In this document: positions 1-5,359 of the stretch, piece after piece
Layout: the number at the start of each line of letters is the position of its first letter
Position numbering within the stretch: the stretch's first letter is position 1
NCBI GenBank assembly: GCA_945643825.1
Contig: CALZEZ010000050.1
Span: forward strand, 1 to 8,057
Source: an uncultured Lachnospiraceae bacterium
GTDB taxonomy: Bacteria > Bacillota > Clostridia > Lachnospirales > Lachnospiraceae
Direction of reading: 5' to 3'
DNA: 8,057 nucleotides
Notes under the pieces: generated by a model
What the model was told of the DNA's origin: nothing
Seen by the model: only the letters and a program-made list of their open reading frames with translations
The model's database searches: none
Position numbers and translations under genes: made by a program

Positions 1-869
1 AGCAGCTCGAATACAAGAGCAAGGTGCTTCGCCTCAAAATCCCTGTCCACGCAGGACAAGATCAGCTGCCTTTGCAAAAAGGGATCCAGTGTCCAAAAAC
101 GGTCAAGATCAATCGTCAGAGGCTCTTTTGTCAGCACGCAGTGCGCTTTTGCTTCCTCCAGCTGTCTGTCCAGATATTCACACGCCTGCCTCACATGCTC
201 GGCGGCCAGGGCAATATGCTCTGTCGCCCGGTCATTGATCTGCGCCGTCGCATAGCCAAGCAGATGGTGTCTGATCCGATTTCTCGTATAGTCGTCTGTC
301 AGGTTCGTGGCATCGGTCCGGTATGGAATCTTTTTTCTTTCGAGGTATTGCTCAAGCTCCTGTCTCGTCACGCCAAGAAAGGGGCGAATGACACCATCCT
401 TTCGCGGCACCATGCCCTTTAGTCCGGCAAGTCCGGTTCCGCGAAGCAGGTTGTGAAGCACGGTCTCTGCCTGGTCTGACTGGTGGTGTGCCACTGCGAT
501 AGAGCCCCTGCAATCCCCAAGCGCCTGTCGGAAGGCCTCGTAACGCACCTGCCTGCCAAGCTCCTCCCCGGATCTGCCCTGTTGCTTTACCATTTCCGGG
601 ATATTCTTGTATACAAGGGTAAAGGGAACATCGAGCTTCCCACAAAGGTCTCTCACGTAGTCGGCATCTCCGTCGGCCTCGGCGCGGATGCCGTGGTGTA
701 CATGCACGACCTTAAGCGCAAGGTCATAGAGCGGCCTAAGCTCACAGAACACAAGCAGCAGTGCGACGCTGTCCGCTCCACCAGAAACACCCAGGACGAT
801 CGTGTCGCCCTGGGTCAGCATTTCATGCTCCTGCATGTATTCCTGTACTTTTCTCTCAAAACTATCCAT
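1..869 (-). CDS. tilS: tRNA(Ile)-lysidine synthetase TilS (N-terminal 289 codons; 3' end beyond the window)
   Basis: TilS uses ATP and lysine to convert C34 of the CAU-anticodon tRNA-Ile to lysidine, so the tRNA reads AUA and is charged with Ile; the gene is normally essential. I translated the frame by hand from ATG 867-869 to base 3 and found no stop. The ATP-pyrophosphatase P-loop SGGADS lies at residues 29-34 in the context IVLGVSGGADSVALL. Further family signatures are HVHHGIR (56-62), AVAHHQSDQAETVLHNLLRG (125-144) and the TRNRIRHHLL segment (195-204). The visible part covers the catalytic N-terminal domain and the start of the central helical domain; the C-terminal tRNA-binding domain is off the left edge. 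The gene follows the spoIIE-like gene after 22 bases, as in many Firmicutes, so co-transcription is likely. The only strong Shine-Dalgarno sits 18 bases from this ATG (separate entry), but no alternative in-frame start is visible. Confidence 0.96.
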   Translation of the reverse strand, partial: MDSFERKVQEYMQEHEMLTQGDTIVLGVSGGADSVALLLVFCELRPLYDLALKVVHVHHGIRAEADGDADYVRDLCGKLDVPFTLVYKNIPEMVKQQGRSGEELGRQVRYEAFRQALGDCRGSIAVAHHQSDQAETVLHNLLRGTGLAGLKGMVPRKDGVIRPFLGVTRQELEQYLERKKIPYRTDATNLTDDYTRNRIRHHLLGYATAQINDRATEHIALAAEHVRQACEYLDRQLEEAKAHCVLTKEPLTIDLDRFWTLDPFLQRQLILSCVDRDFEAKHLALVFEL

Positions 870-887
870 GGAATAAAATACGCTCTG

Positions 888-893
888 CCTCCT
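888..893 (-). promoter_or_regulatory. AGGAGG Shine-Dalgarno for tilS, overlapping the spoIIE-like stop codon
   Basis: The minus strand reads TTAGGAGGCAGAGC here, and the TAG of this string is the spoIIE-like stop codon (892-894). The anti-16S match is perfect, but 18 bases separate it from the tilS ATG, well above the usual 5-10. The intervening codons (CAG AGC GTA TTT TAT TCC) contain no ATG, GTG or TTG. Either ribosomes couple from the upstream gene, or tilS initiates inefficiently. Confidence 0.6.
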
Positions 894-2082
894 AATCCCA
901 GATTCCCGCCACAAGAATCGTAAGATCATCCCGGATGTGTCCTTTTGCCTGTCGCAGACAGTAATTCAACAGATAATTTGCCATCTCTCCGGGTCCGGTC
1001 AGATCCATCTGGCTGATCGCCTCCACCAGCATGTCCTCTCCGATTCCCTGGGAGAAGCTGTCAAGTACACCGTCCGAGACAAGGATCACATAATCACCCG
1101 CTAAAAGATCCCGTTCCTCTGGTTCGATATCCTGATGCGAAATCGCGCCAAGCGGCAGATTCTGGGAAGAAATCTGCTCCACCATGCGGCCTCTCTTGAT
1201 GTAGGAGGCGGCACAGCCAGCCTTATAGAAGCAGGCAACTCCCGTATAAAGATTAATCTGGCAGTAATCTAACGTAGCGATGTTCCATCCACCGGCACCG
1301 CAGTAGAAGATATGGTTTACCATTGCAATGGCTCCCGCGCCATCAAATCCGGCGCGAAGCAGTCCCTCCATGGTATCGGTAACCAGACTGCTGTCCCTGC
1401 AGGCCTCCTCGCCCGAGCCCATGCCGTCCGACAGCACCATATGTAGCATTCCCTCCCCGTTGTCCTCGAGAAAGAAATTGTCACCGGAGGTCTTCTCGGT
1501 GTCCTTTGGCGCACGCACGGCTCCCGTCATGGAATGGTAACGGCTCTCCTCCACAAAATAGAAATCCTCATACTCCCGCCCCAGAAAAAAAGGACTGTCC
1601 GCCGTGGACAGATATCTGGAGTTCAATATCACGGAAAGCATGCCTGCCACATCATCGCAGGACAGGGCATCCCCCTTCTCCATGCGCATTGTAAGACAGA
1701 GCTTGTCCACCCTGTCTCCCTCACTGTTTAACCGGATGCGGTGTACACTTTCCACATCGACTCCCTCGAGGCGAAGAGTTTTGACAAGCAATCGTCTCTT
1801 CTTCTCGGGAAAGGTAAGGATACCATAGGTCTCGTCCGCGACATCGGTCATGATCCCGGCAAGCTGCAATAGCTGCTTTGAGAGTACCTGCCTGTTGTCC
1901 CTCTCAACCTGTCTTACATATTGCTCCCTTCGGTCTGCCGCAAGCAGAACCCCGGGCTGCGTTTCCTCCTCCTCATAGGCATGTGCCAGCTCGCGGAACG
2001 TGTCTGCGTATCCTAGCAGCTTCTTTCGTCCGTAATCCGGCAACAGCATCACCTGTGTCTCGTCATCATATCTTATTCTCAT
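892..2082 (-). CDS. spoIIE: SpoIIE-type PP2C serine phosphatase lacking the N-terminal membrane domain
   Basis: In classical sporulation SpoIIE dephosphorylates the anti-anti-sigma factor SpoIIAA and so activates sigma-F in the forespore. This 396-residue protein holds a complete SpoIIE PP2C domain from about residue 196. The metal-binding aspartates are visible in SGDN (D201), SDGMGSG (D219), VSDGV (D337) and RDDLTI (D385/D386), and NLPLG (308-312) is also typical. Residues 1-195 match the helical regulatory region that precedes the phosphatase in SpoIIE. B. subtilis SpoIIE has 827 residues with about ten N-terminal membrane spans; none is present here. The in-frame codons before the ATG run into a TGA within 30 bases, and divIC ends only 76 bases upstream, so an undetected extension is excluded. 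Position between divIC and tilS supports orthology to spoIIE rather than to an RsbU-like paralogue. A Spo0A-type promoter precedes it. The domain assignment is secure; the in vivo role without a membrane anchor is inference. Confidence 0.9.
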   Translation of the reverse strand: MRIRYDDETQVMLLPDYGRKKLLGYADTFRELAHAYEEEETQPGVLLAADRREQYVRQVERDNRQVLSKQLLQLAGIMTDVADETYGILTFPEKKRRLLVKTLRLEGVDVESVHRIRLNSEGDRVDKLCLTMRMEKGDALSCDDVAGMLSVILNSRYLSTADSPFFLGREYEDFYFVEESRYHSMTGAVRAPKDTEKTSGDNFFLEDNGEGMLHMVLSDGMGSGEEACRDSSLVTDTMEGLLRAGFDGAGAIAMVNHIFYCGAGGWNIATLDYCQINLYTGVACFYKAGCAASYIKRGRMVEQISSQNLPLGAISHQDIEPEERDLLAGDYVILVSDGVLDSFSQGIGEDMLVEAISQMDLTGPGEMANYLLNYCLRQAKGHIRDDLTILVAGIWD

Positions 2083-2098
2083 CCTAACTACCTGCCTT

Positions 2099-2113
2099 CC
2101 AATGAATCATTGG
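2099..2113. promoter_or_regulatory. 15-bp perfect palindrome at the predicted spoIIE-like transcription start
   Basis: CCAATGAATCATTGG consists of two perfect 7-bp arms around one central base. It begins 5 bases downstream of the -10 hexamer on the minus strand, so it covers roughly +1 to +15 of the predicted transcript and ends 16 bases before the ATG. A one-base loop cannot form an RNA hairpin without opening the inner pairs, so a protein operator is more likely than an RNA structure. The binding factor is unknown. Confidence 0.45.
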
Positions 2114-2117
2114 TGGC

Positions 2118-2150
2118 ATTATACGATAAGATGGAGGAGAAAAATGTCGG
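2118..2150 (-). promoter_or_regulatory. Predicted Spo0A-activated sigma-A promoter of the spoIIE-like gene (21-bp spacer)
   Basis: On the minus strand a perfect TATAAT occupies 2123-2118. The only reasonable -35, CCGACA (4 of 6 to TTGACA, retaining GACA), lies at 2150-2145, which leaves a 21-bp spacer. Hexamers at 16-18 bp match TTGACA at 0 or 1 position. Spo0A-dependent sigma-A promoters of B. subtilis spoIIE and spoIIG are known for 21-22 bp spacers with the Spo0A box overlapping the -35, and the same layout is seen here. Predicted start is near 2111-2114, giving a leader of about 30 bases. The promoter begins directly after the divIC stop. Confidence 0.6.
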
Positions 2151-2151
2151 A
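2145..2151 (+). promoter_or_regulatory. Spo0A-box-like site TGTCGGA
   Basis: TGTCGGA on the plus strand (TCCGACA on the minus strand) matches the Spo0A core TGTCGAA at 6 of 7 positions. It overlaps the -35 of the 21-bp-spaced promoter, as in known Spo0A~P-activated promoters. A single 7-mer match would mean little alone; its placement is the argument. Confidence 0.5.
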
Positions 2152-2158
2152 ATGAAAA

Positions 2159-2467
2159 CTACTCTTCTTTAAAAACGATCTCATCCTCATATACCAGACC
2201 AAGCTTATCCTTCGCTACTTCCTCCACATACTTCTTCGTCTGGGTATATTTTCTATATTCCTCGATTTCCTCCGCGCGAAGCTCCTCGTCGGCAATCTGC
2301 GCCTCAAGCTCCTTCTGCCGCGCCTCATAAATCTCTTTCTTCTGCTGCAATTGTGCACTTTTTACTGCCACGACTCCCGCCAGAATCAGAACGACCAGAC
2401 TGACAAGCATCATACTCATTCTGTTCTGCGGCTTTCTGCGGCGGTATGCCACTTTACTTCTTCCCAT
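2159..2467 (-). CDS. divIC: Septum formation initiator, DivIC/FtsB family
   Basis: This is a small bitopic divisome protein; family members pair with FtsL and FtsQ/DivIB to activate septal peptidoglycan synthesis. The 102 residues have the family layout: a basic cytoplasmic N-terminus (RRRKPQNR, 9-16), one membrane span (about 18-36) and an extracytoplasmic coiled coil rich in Glu, Lys and Gln (about 38-72). The conserved tail KKYVEEVAKDKLGLVYEDEIVF (78-99) carries the typical 'A...LGLV...E' pattern. The ATG at 2465-2467 has GAGGA a few bases upstream. The gene lies 26 bases after yabQ, the same order as B. subtilis yabP-yabQ-divIC. FtsL has a similar shape, but context favours DivIC. Confidence 0.92.
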   Translation of the reverse strand: MGRSKVAYRRRKPQNRMSMMLVSLVVLILAGVVAVKSAQLQQKKEIYEARQKELEAQIADEELRAEEIEEYRKYTQTKKYVEEVAKDKLGLVYEDEIVFKEE

Positions 2468-2493
2468 GCGTCCTCACCAGATCATGTTGAAAA

Positions 2494-2928
2494 CTATTGT
2501 TTACATAATATCATTCTAAGCACTTTCCACCAGACCGTCAACTTCTTTTTTGAGCGGGCAAGCCCGCGATGCCCGGTGTTGCACAGCTTTTTTCCACAAA
2601 AAAGCAGGGGCTTTAGGACAAAACGAACTACGGTCACTCCTGCGGGAACGATCAGGCGGCTTATGGTGAGCCGGTACACAGTCATCCCGAGCGCAGCGCC
2701 TGCCACGAAGAACCAGCGCAGTCTTCCATCGCTCTCGGCGTTGAGAAGATAGAACACACTGATCGCCATCGCTATCCAGAAGATCAGATCCTCCAGCGAG
2801 ACAAACAGATTCTTATGGGGAAAAACCCTGCGCAGTATCCGGAAGATATCATAGACGGCTGTGACAATCGCACCAAACCCGATAGCATAGAGGAGAAACC
2901 GCAGCTCAACAAGGATATTCTGGCTCAT
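2494..2928 (-). CDS. yabQ: Spore cortex biosynthesis protein YabQ
   Basis: YabQ is a mother-cell membrane protein needed for cortex formation in B. subtilis; its biochemical activity is unknown. The 144-residue sequence is strongly hydrophobic with about four segments (roughly 8-28, 44-62, 70-87 and 93-112) and a basic C-terminal tail (113-135). The N-terminal Y-D-x-x-R (26-30) and the LEDLIFWI motif (45-52) are family hallmarks. The ATG is one base after the yabP stop (TAGGATG), so translation is probably coupled. Length is within the usual range of clostridial YabQ. Confidence 0.9.
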   Translation of the reverse strand: MSQNILVELRFLLYAIGFGAIVTAVYDIFRILRRVFPHKNLFVSLEDLIFWIAMAISVFYLLNAESDGRLRWFFVAGAALGMTVYRLTISRLIVPAGVTVVRFVLKPLLFCGKKLCNTGHRGLARSKKKLTVWWKVLRMILCKQ

Positions 2929-2929
2929 C

Positions 2930-3220
2930 CTAGCGGAACAGCTTCTTAAGAAGTCCCTCTGCCCGCTCGCCGTAGCTTGTGTTCTCGGAATAGGTCAGCG
3001 AGTCAATATTGCCCTCCACATCCACCTCACCCTTCTCTAAGGTTAAGCGGCTCACATGCAGATCCGTTCCCTTCACCATCAGCATGCCCTGATCCGTCTC
3101 CAAAAGAACCTCATTGACATCAAAGCTGAGCACATCCACCACGCCGCTCACGCTGATGTTTTTGCGGTTGCTTAACGTAAGCTTATGTGTCCTGCGCACT
3201 GCACCACTTAGATCTTCCAT
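2930..3220 (-). CDS. yabP: Sporulation protein YabP
   Basis: A YabP/YqfC-family sporulation protein; B. subtilis yabP is expressed in the mother cell and mutants have cortex or sporulation defects. The molecular role is unknown. The 96 residues show the family pattern of a beta-rich domain: HKLTLSNRKNISVSGVVDVLSFD, then GMLMVKGTDLHVSRLTLEKGEVDVEGNI and a short helical tail. I chose ATG 3218-3220 because GGAGGG (3227-3232) sits 6 bases upstream. The frame also has an ATG at 3242-3244, which would add eight residues (MRRNGGLL) made from the Shine-Dalgarno itself and is unlikely. A 71-base gap separates it from rqcP, and yabQ follows after one base. Confidence 0.92.
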   Translation of the reverse strand: MEDLSGAVRRTHKLTLSNRKNISVSGVVDVLSFDVNEVLLETDQGMLMVKGTDLHVSRLTLEKGEVDVEGNIDSLTYSENTSYGERAEGLLKKLFR

Positions 3221-3226
3221 TAAAAG

Positions 3227-3232
3227 CCCTCC
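3227..3232 (-). promoter_or_regulatory. GGAGGG Shine-Dalgarno that fixes the yabP start
   Basis: Located 6 bases before ATG 3218-3220. It lies inside the longer in-frame alternative that starts at 3244, which argues for the shorter 96-residue protein. Confidence 0.75.
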
Positions 3233-3291
3233 ATTCCGCCTCATGGTATTTTTCCTAATAGAGTCTATGCGGGGGCTTTTTGTTTCATTCC

Positions 3292-3531
3292 CTAAATGTA
3301 TTTGTACATCTCTTTCGCTTCTTCCTTGCGGACGGTCTCCTGTACGTCAAGCACCTCCACGCTCACATCCTTATTGCCAAACTGAATCGTGATAATGTCT
3401 CCCTGCTTCACATTTGCGGATGCCTTTGCCGGCTTGCCGTTGATCTGGACACGACCGCTGTCGCATGCCTCGTTTGCCACGGTGCGGCGCTTGATCAGGC
3501 GCGACACCTTCAAATATTTATCTAGTCTCAT
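3292..3531 (-). CDS. rqcP: Ribosome quality-control factor RqcP (S4-domain RNA-binding protein, YabO family)
   Basis: RqcP binds the obstructed 50S subunit with RqcH and stabilises the P-site tRNA during C-terminal alanine tailing of stalled peptides. The 79-residue protein is essentially one S4 domain. It opens MRLDKYLKVSRLIKRRTVA, with the basic first helix, followed by the SGRVQINGKPAKAS turn (25-38) and VKQGDIITI (41-49). A charged C-terminal tail follows. It is slightly shorter than B. subtilis YabO. It starts 15 bases beyond the terminator of hup, with AAGGAAAGGA as Shine-Dalgarno. In B. subtilis the same gene heads yabO-yabP-yabQ-divIC, and it probably heads the equivalent operon here, fed by readthrough of the terminator. 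Confidence 0.95.
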   Translation of the reverse strand: MRLDKYLKVSRLIKRRTVANEACDSGRVQINGKPAKASANVKQGDIITIQFGNKDVSVEVLDVQETVRKEEAKEMYKYI

Positions 3532-3546
3532 AGAAGTCCTTTCCTT

Positions 3547-3579
3547 AAAAAAAAGAGAACCTGTTTCCAGGTTCTCTTT
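3547..3579 (-). terminator. Intrinsic terminator of hup, directly ahead of the rqcP ribosome-binding site
   Basis: Arms 3552-3563 (AAAGAGAACCTG) and 3568-3579 (CAGGTTCTCTTT) are perfectly complementary over 12 bp with a 4-base loop. On the minus strand the hairpin runs into eight T (3554-3547), partly overlapping the stem foot. It starts 12 bases after the hup stop codon. No T-run follows on the plus strand, so it works in one direction. The T-run ends 15 bases before the rqcP ATG. Confidence 0.92.
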
Positions 3580-3590
3580 ATCTCAACCGA

Positions 3591-3863
3591 TTAGTTAAGG
3601 GAATCCTTTAAAGCCTTACCAGCTTTGAACTTAGGAGCCTTGGAGGCTGCAATCTTCATAACCTCGCCGCTCTGAGGATTTCTACCCTCTCTAGCTGCTC
3701 TCTCGGATACCTCGAAGGTACCAAAGCCAACTAACTGAACCTTACCGCCTTTTTTTAACTCGTCTGCAACAACATCAGTGAAAGCCTTTAATGCCTTCTC
3801 TGCATCCTTCTTAGATAATCCAGCCTGATCAGCCATAGCTGCTACTAACTCTGTTTTGTTCAT
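3591..3863 (-). CDS. hup: Nucleoid-associated DNA-binding protein HU
   Basis: HU is a small dimeric protein that bends and compacts DNA. The 90-residue sequence is full length and begins MNKTELVAAMADQAGLSKKDAE. The helix-turn-helix dimer core is followed by GFGTFEVSERAAREGRNPQSGE (46-67), with intercalating proline P63, and by the C-terminal PKFKAGKALKDSLN. The GAGGAGGA Shine-Dalgarno is about 8 bases from the ATG. A strong sigma-A promoter and a terminator flank it, so it forms its own highly expressed unit. Its codon choice (TTA/CTA Leu, GCT/GCA Ala, many A/T-ending codons) differs visibly from the C- and G-ending codons of its neighbours, as expected for a highly expressed gene rather than a sign of transfer. 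Confidence 0.98.
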   Translation of the reverse strand: MNKTELVAAMADQAGLSKKDAEKALKAFTDVVADELKKGGKVQLVGFGTFEVSERAAREGRNPQSGEVMKIAASKAPKFKAGKALKDSLN

Positions 3864-3898
3864 CTCGAACTCCTCCTCTATTATGAGTTAAATATTTT

Positions 3899-3917
3899 AC
3901 GTTTGTTAATGAAACGT
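3899..3917 (-). other. Inverted repeat in the hup 5' leader
   Basis: ACGTTT and AAACGT form perfect 6-bp arms around a 7-base loop. They lie about 3-21 bases after the predicted hup transcription start (near 3920). This may be a 5' hairpin that stabilises the mRNA, or an operator; the arms are AT-rich and short. Confidence 0.4.
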
Positions 3918-3926
3918 CTATAACTA

Positions 3927-3955
3927 TTTATAGCGGTTTTCTAAGGCTCTGTCAA
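3927..3955 (-). promoter_or_regulatory. Strong sigma-A promoter of hup
   Basis: On the minus strand TTGACA (3955-3950, perfect -35) is followed by exactly 17 bases and TATAAA (3932-3927, 5 of 6 to TATAAT). The predicted start near 3920 gives a leader of about 57 bases. The -35 begins only 15 bases past the stop codon of the upstream PEGA gene, and no terminator separates them, so readthrough from upstream is also possible. Confidence 0.88.
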
Positions 3956-3970
3956 GATTTTTCCTTGCAT

Positions 3971-5359
3971 TTACGGCTTTTTCTCTGTTTCAAGCTCCGC
4001 AAAGGAATAACTGATATCCTTCTGCTCGTTATCTACCTGAATCGTGTAGCTGCGCGGCTCGAAGCCGTTTTGGCGCAGCGTGATGACATGTGTTCCCTCT
4101 TCCTTGGCAAAATCGACCGGCGTCAGTCCGATGTAGGTGCCATCCACATAGAGCTCTACTGCCTCCGGACCTGTGACATACACGCGATAGCCGCTCTCCT
4201 GCCGTGTGTCGATCGTCGTGGTGTCCTCCTTCTTCTCTTCGGTCTGCTCCTGCTCTGACGCACCGGCGTCATTGCCGCTTACGGTTGCTTCCTTTTTCTT
4301 CTCCAGCCGGATATCCAGACTCGCCATTTCCTCCCCGACACGGATATATCTTGTCATCGTATCGTAGCCGTCTGCACCGGCAATCATCTGGTGCACACCG
4401 TATTCAAGCTCGATCGGCGCCGAGATGTCCACGCGCTCTCCGTCCACGTAGACGGCGGCGTTGCCCGGTGTCACGCTGAACAGGATCCGCCCATACTTGG
4501 TCTGCTCGATCTCGACATCCGACAGATCCAGAACGGTTTCCTTTCCGCGGGTAATCTCCACTGTTCTCACTGCGCTGTTGACACCCTTTGACACGGATAC
4601 CTGGTGCTTTCCCTCGGGGACGGTCAACAGCATGTCCTTTGTGATCGGGCAGATCGTTCCGTCCCCGATCTCGATCCAGCCTCCGACAAAATACTCATCT
4701 CCGGACAGGCGAAGGTATCCATGCCCTTTTTCGACAATGATGCTGTAGATCTCCTGTCCTATTCCATGAATCGTGAGTACATCTGCTGAATGAATATCCA
4801 TCCAGTCGATTCTTTGTCCCATGGAGAATAGCAGCGCCTTTTCCTCGATGCGGTAGGAATCCTTTCCGATCGTCATGGTCTTCGTGTTGCGGTCAATCCG
4901 ATACTCCGAGGTGTTTTCCACACTCCAGGCATCCTTACTGCTAAGTGCCAGGGTATTCAGCTTCTTATTCGATTTTAGAAAGGTAACCTCCACTACATCC
5001 CCGCTTTTTATCTGCGCCATGGAAAGCGCATTGCCATGCCGGTCCAGAATCCTCGTGGCACGGCTGTAATCCAGGGTGTAGCTTCGGTCCACCTGCATGT
5101 TCTGCAGAGTGACAGTCTTTGCTTCCTCATCGATCGTCAGCACCACCGCCGCCTCGTCGAGAGAGTCATAGGCATCCGAGATCGAGGCGATGGTTTTTCC
5201 GGAAAAGCTTTCCTGTGTCTTTACAGGCTCACTCTCCTGTGTCCTTGTCGCTGTGTTTAAAAAGGACGGCAGCAGACCAAGCTCCCCGGCCGCATAGACG
5301 CCGACGGCCAGGGCTGCGATGACTGTGATGATGAAGATAAAGCTTCCAAATTTTCTCAT
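3971..5359 (-). CDS. Membrane-anchored PEGA-repeat protein, function unknown
   Basis: I do not recognise a characterised orthologue. The 462 residues start with one hydrophobic segment (about 5-27, SFIFIITVIAALAVGVYAAG), an N-terminal anchor or uncleaved signal with the bulk probably outside the membrane. A low-complexity stretch (36-55) follows, then a beta-rich region (70-210) with KSGDVVEVTF, which resembles small barrel modules but is unassigned. Three tandem PEGA-like units come next: about 214-280 (most diverged), 290-353 (LFSVTPGNAAVYVDGERV...GVHQMIAGADGY) and 391-453 (VYVTGPEAVELYVDGTYIG...GTHVITLRQNGFEP). A charged linker (354-388, rich in Glu, Lys and Thr) separates the last two. 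PEGA domains occur in surface and envelope proteins and their ligands are mostly unknown. The start overlaps the stop of the kinase-like gene by ATGA, so the two are probably translated together. Confidence 0.88.
   Translation of the reverse strand: MRKFGSFIFIITVIAALAVGVYAAGELGLLPSFLNTATRTQESEPVKTQESFSGKTIASISDAYDSLDEAAVVLTIDEEAKTVTLQNMQVDRSYTLDYSRATRILDRHGNALSMAQIKSGDVVEVTFLKSNKKLNTLALSSKDAWSVENTSEYRIDRNTKTMTIGKDSYRIEEKALLFSMGQRIDWMDIHSADVLTIHGIGQEIYSIIVEKGHGYLRLSGDEYFVGGWIEIGDGTICPITKDMLLTVPEGKHQVSVSKGVNSAVRTVEITRGKETVLDLSDVEIEQTKYGRILFSVTPGNAAVYVDGERVDISAPIELEYGVHQMIAGADGYDTMTRYIRVGEEMASLDIRLEKKKEATVSGNDAGASEQEQTEEKKEDTTTIDTRQESGYRVYVTGPEAVELYVDGTYIGLTPVDFAKEEGTHVITLRQNGFEPRSYTIQVDNEQKDISYSFAELETEKKP

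Noticed and set aside
352..645. 97-codon minus-strand ORF inside tilS
   Set aside because: It lies in another frame over the intact TilS reading frame, which carries all family motifs here. The product is a low-complexity shadow.
483..923. 146-codon plus-strand ORF opposite tilS
   Set aside because: It is antisense to TilS and crosses the spoIIE-tilS junction. The composition looks like a shadow and no ribosome-binding site was evident.
2083..2158. Frameshifted or hidden membrane domain of SpoIIE upstream of 2082
   Set aside because: The 76-base gap contains an in-frame TGA, and the sequence beyond it is the intact divIC gene, so no remnant of the spans is present.
3221..3244. Upstream ATG (3242-3244) as the yabP start
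   Set aside because: It would encode the strong GGAGGG Shine-Dalgarno as protein. The ATG at 3218-3220 has ideal spacing and begins where family homology begins.
3258..3268. 11-bp palindrome ATAGAGTCTAT in the rqcP-yabP gap
   Set aside because: It is short, AT-rich, has no T-run, and is expected by chance at this size. It also overlaps the sigma-E-like candidate, so I do not list it as a separate element.
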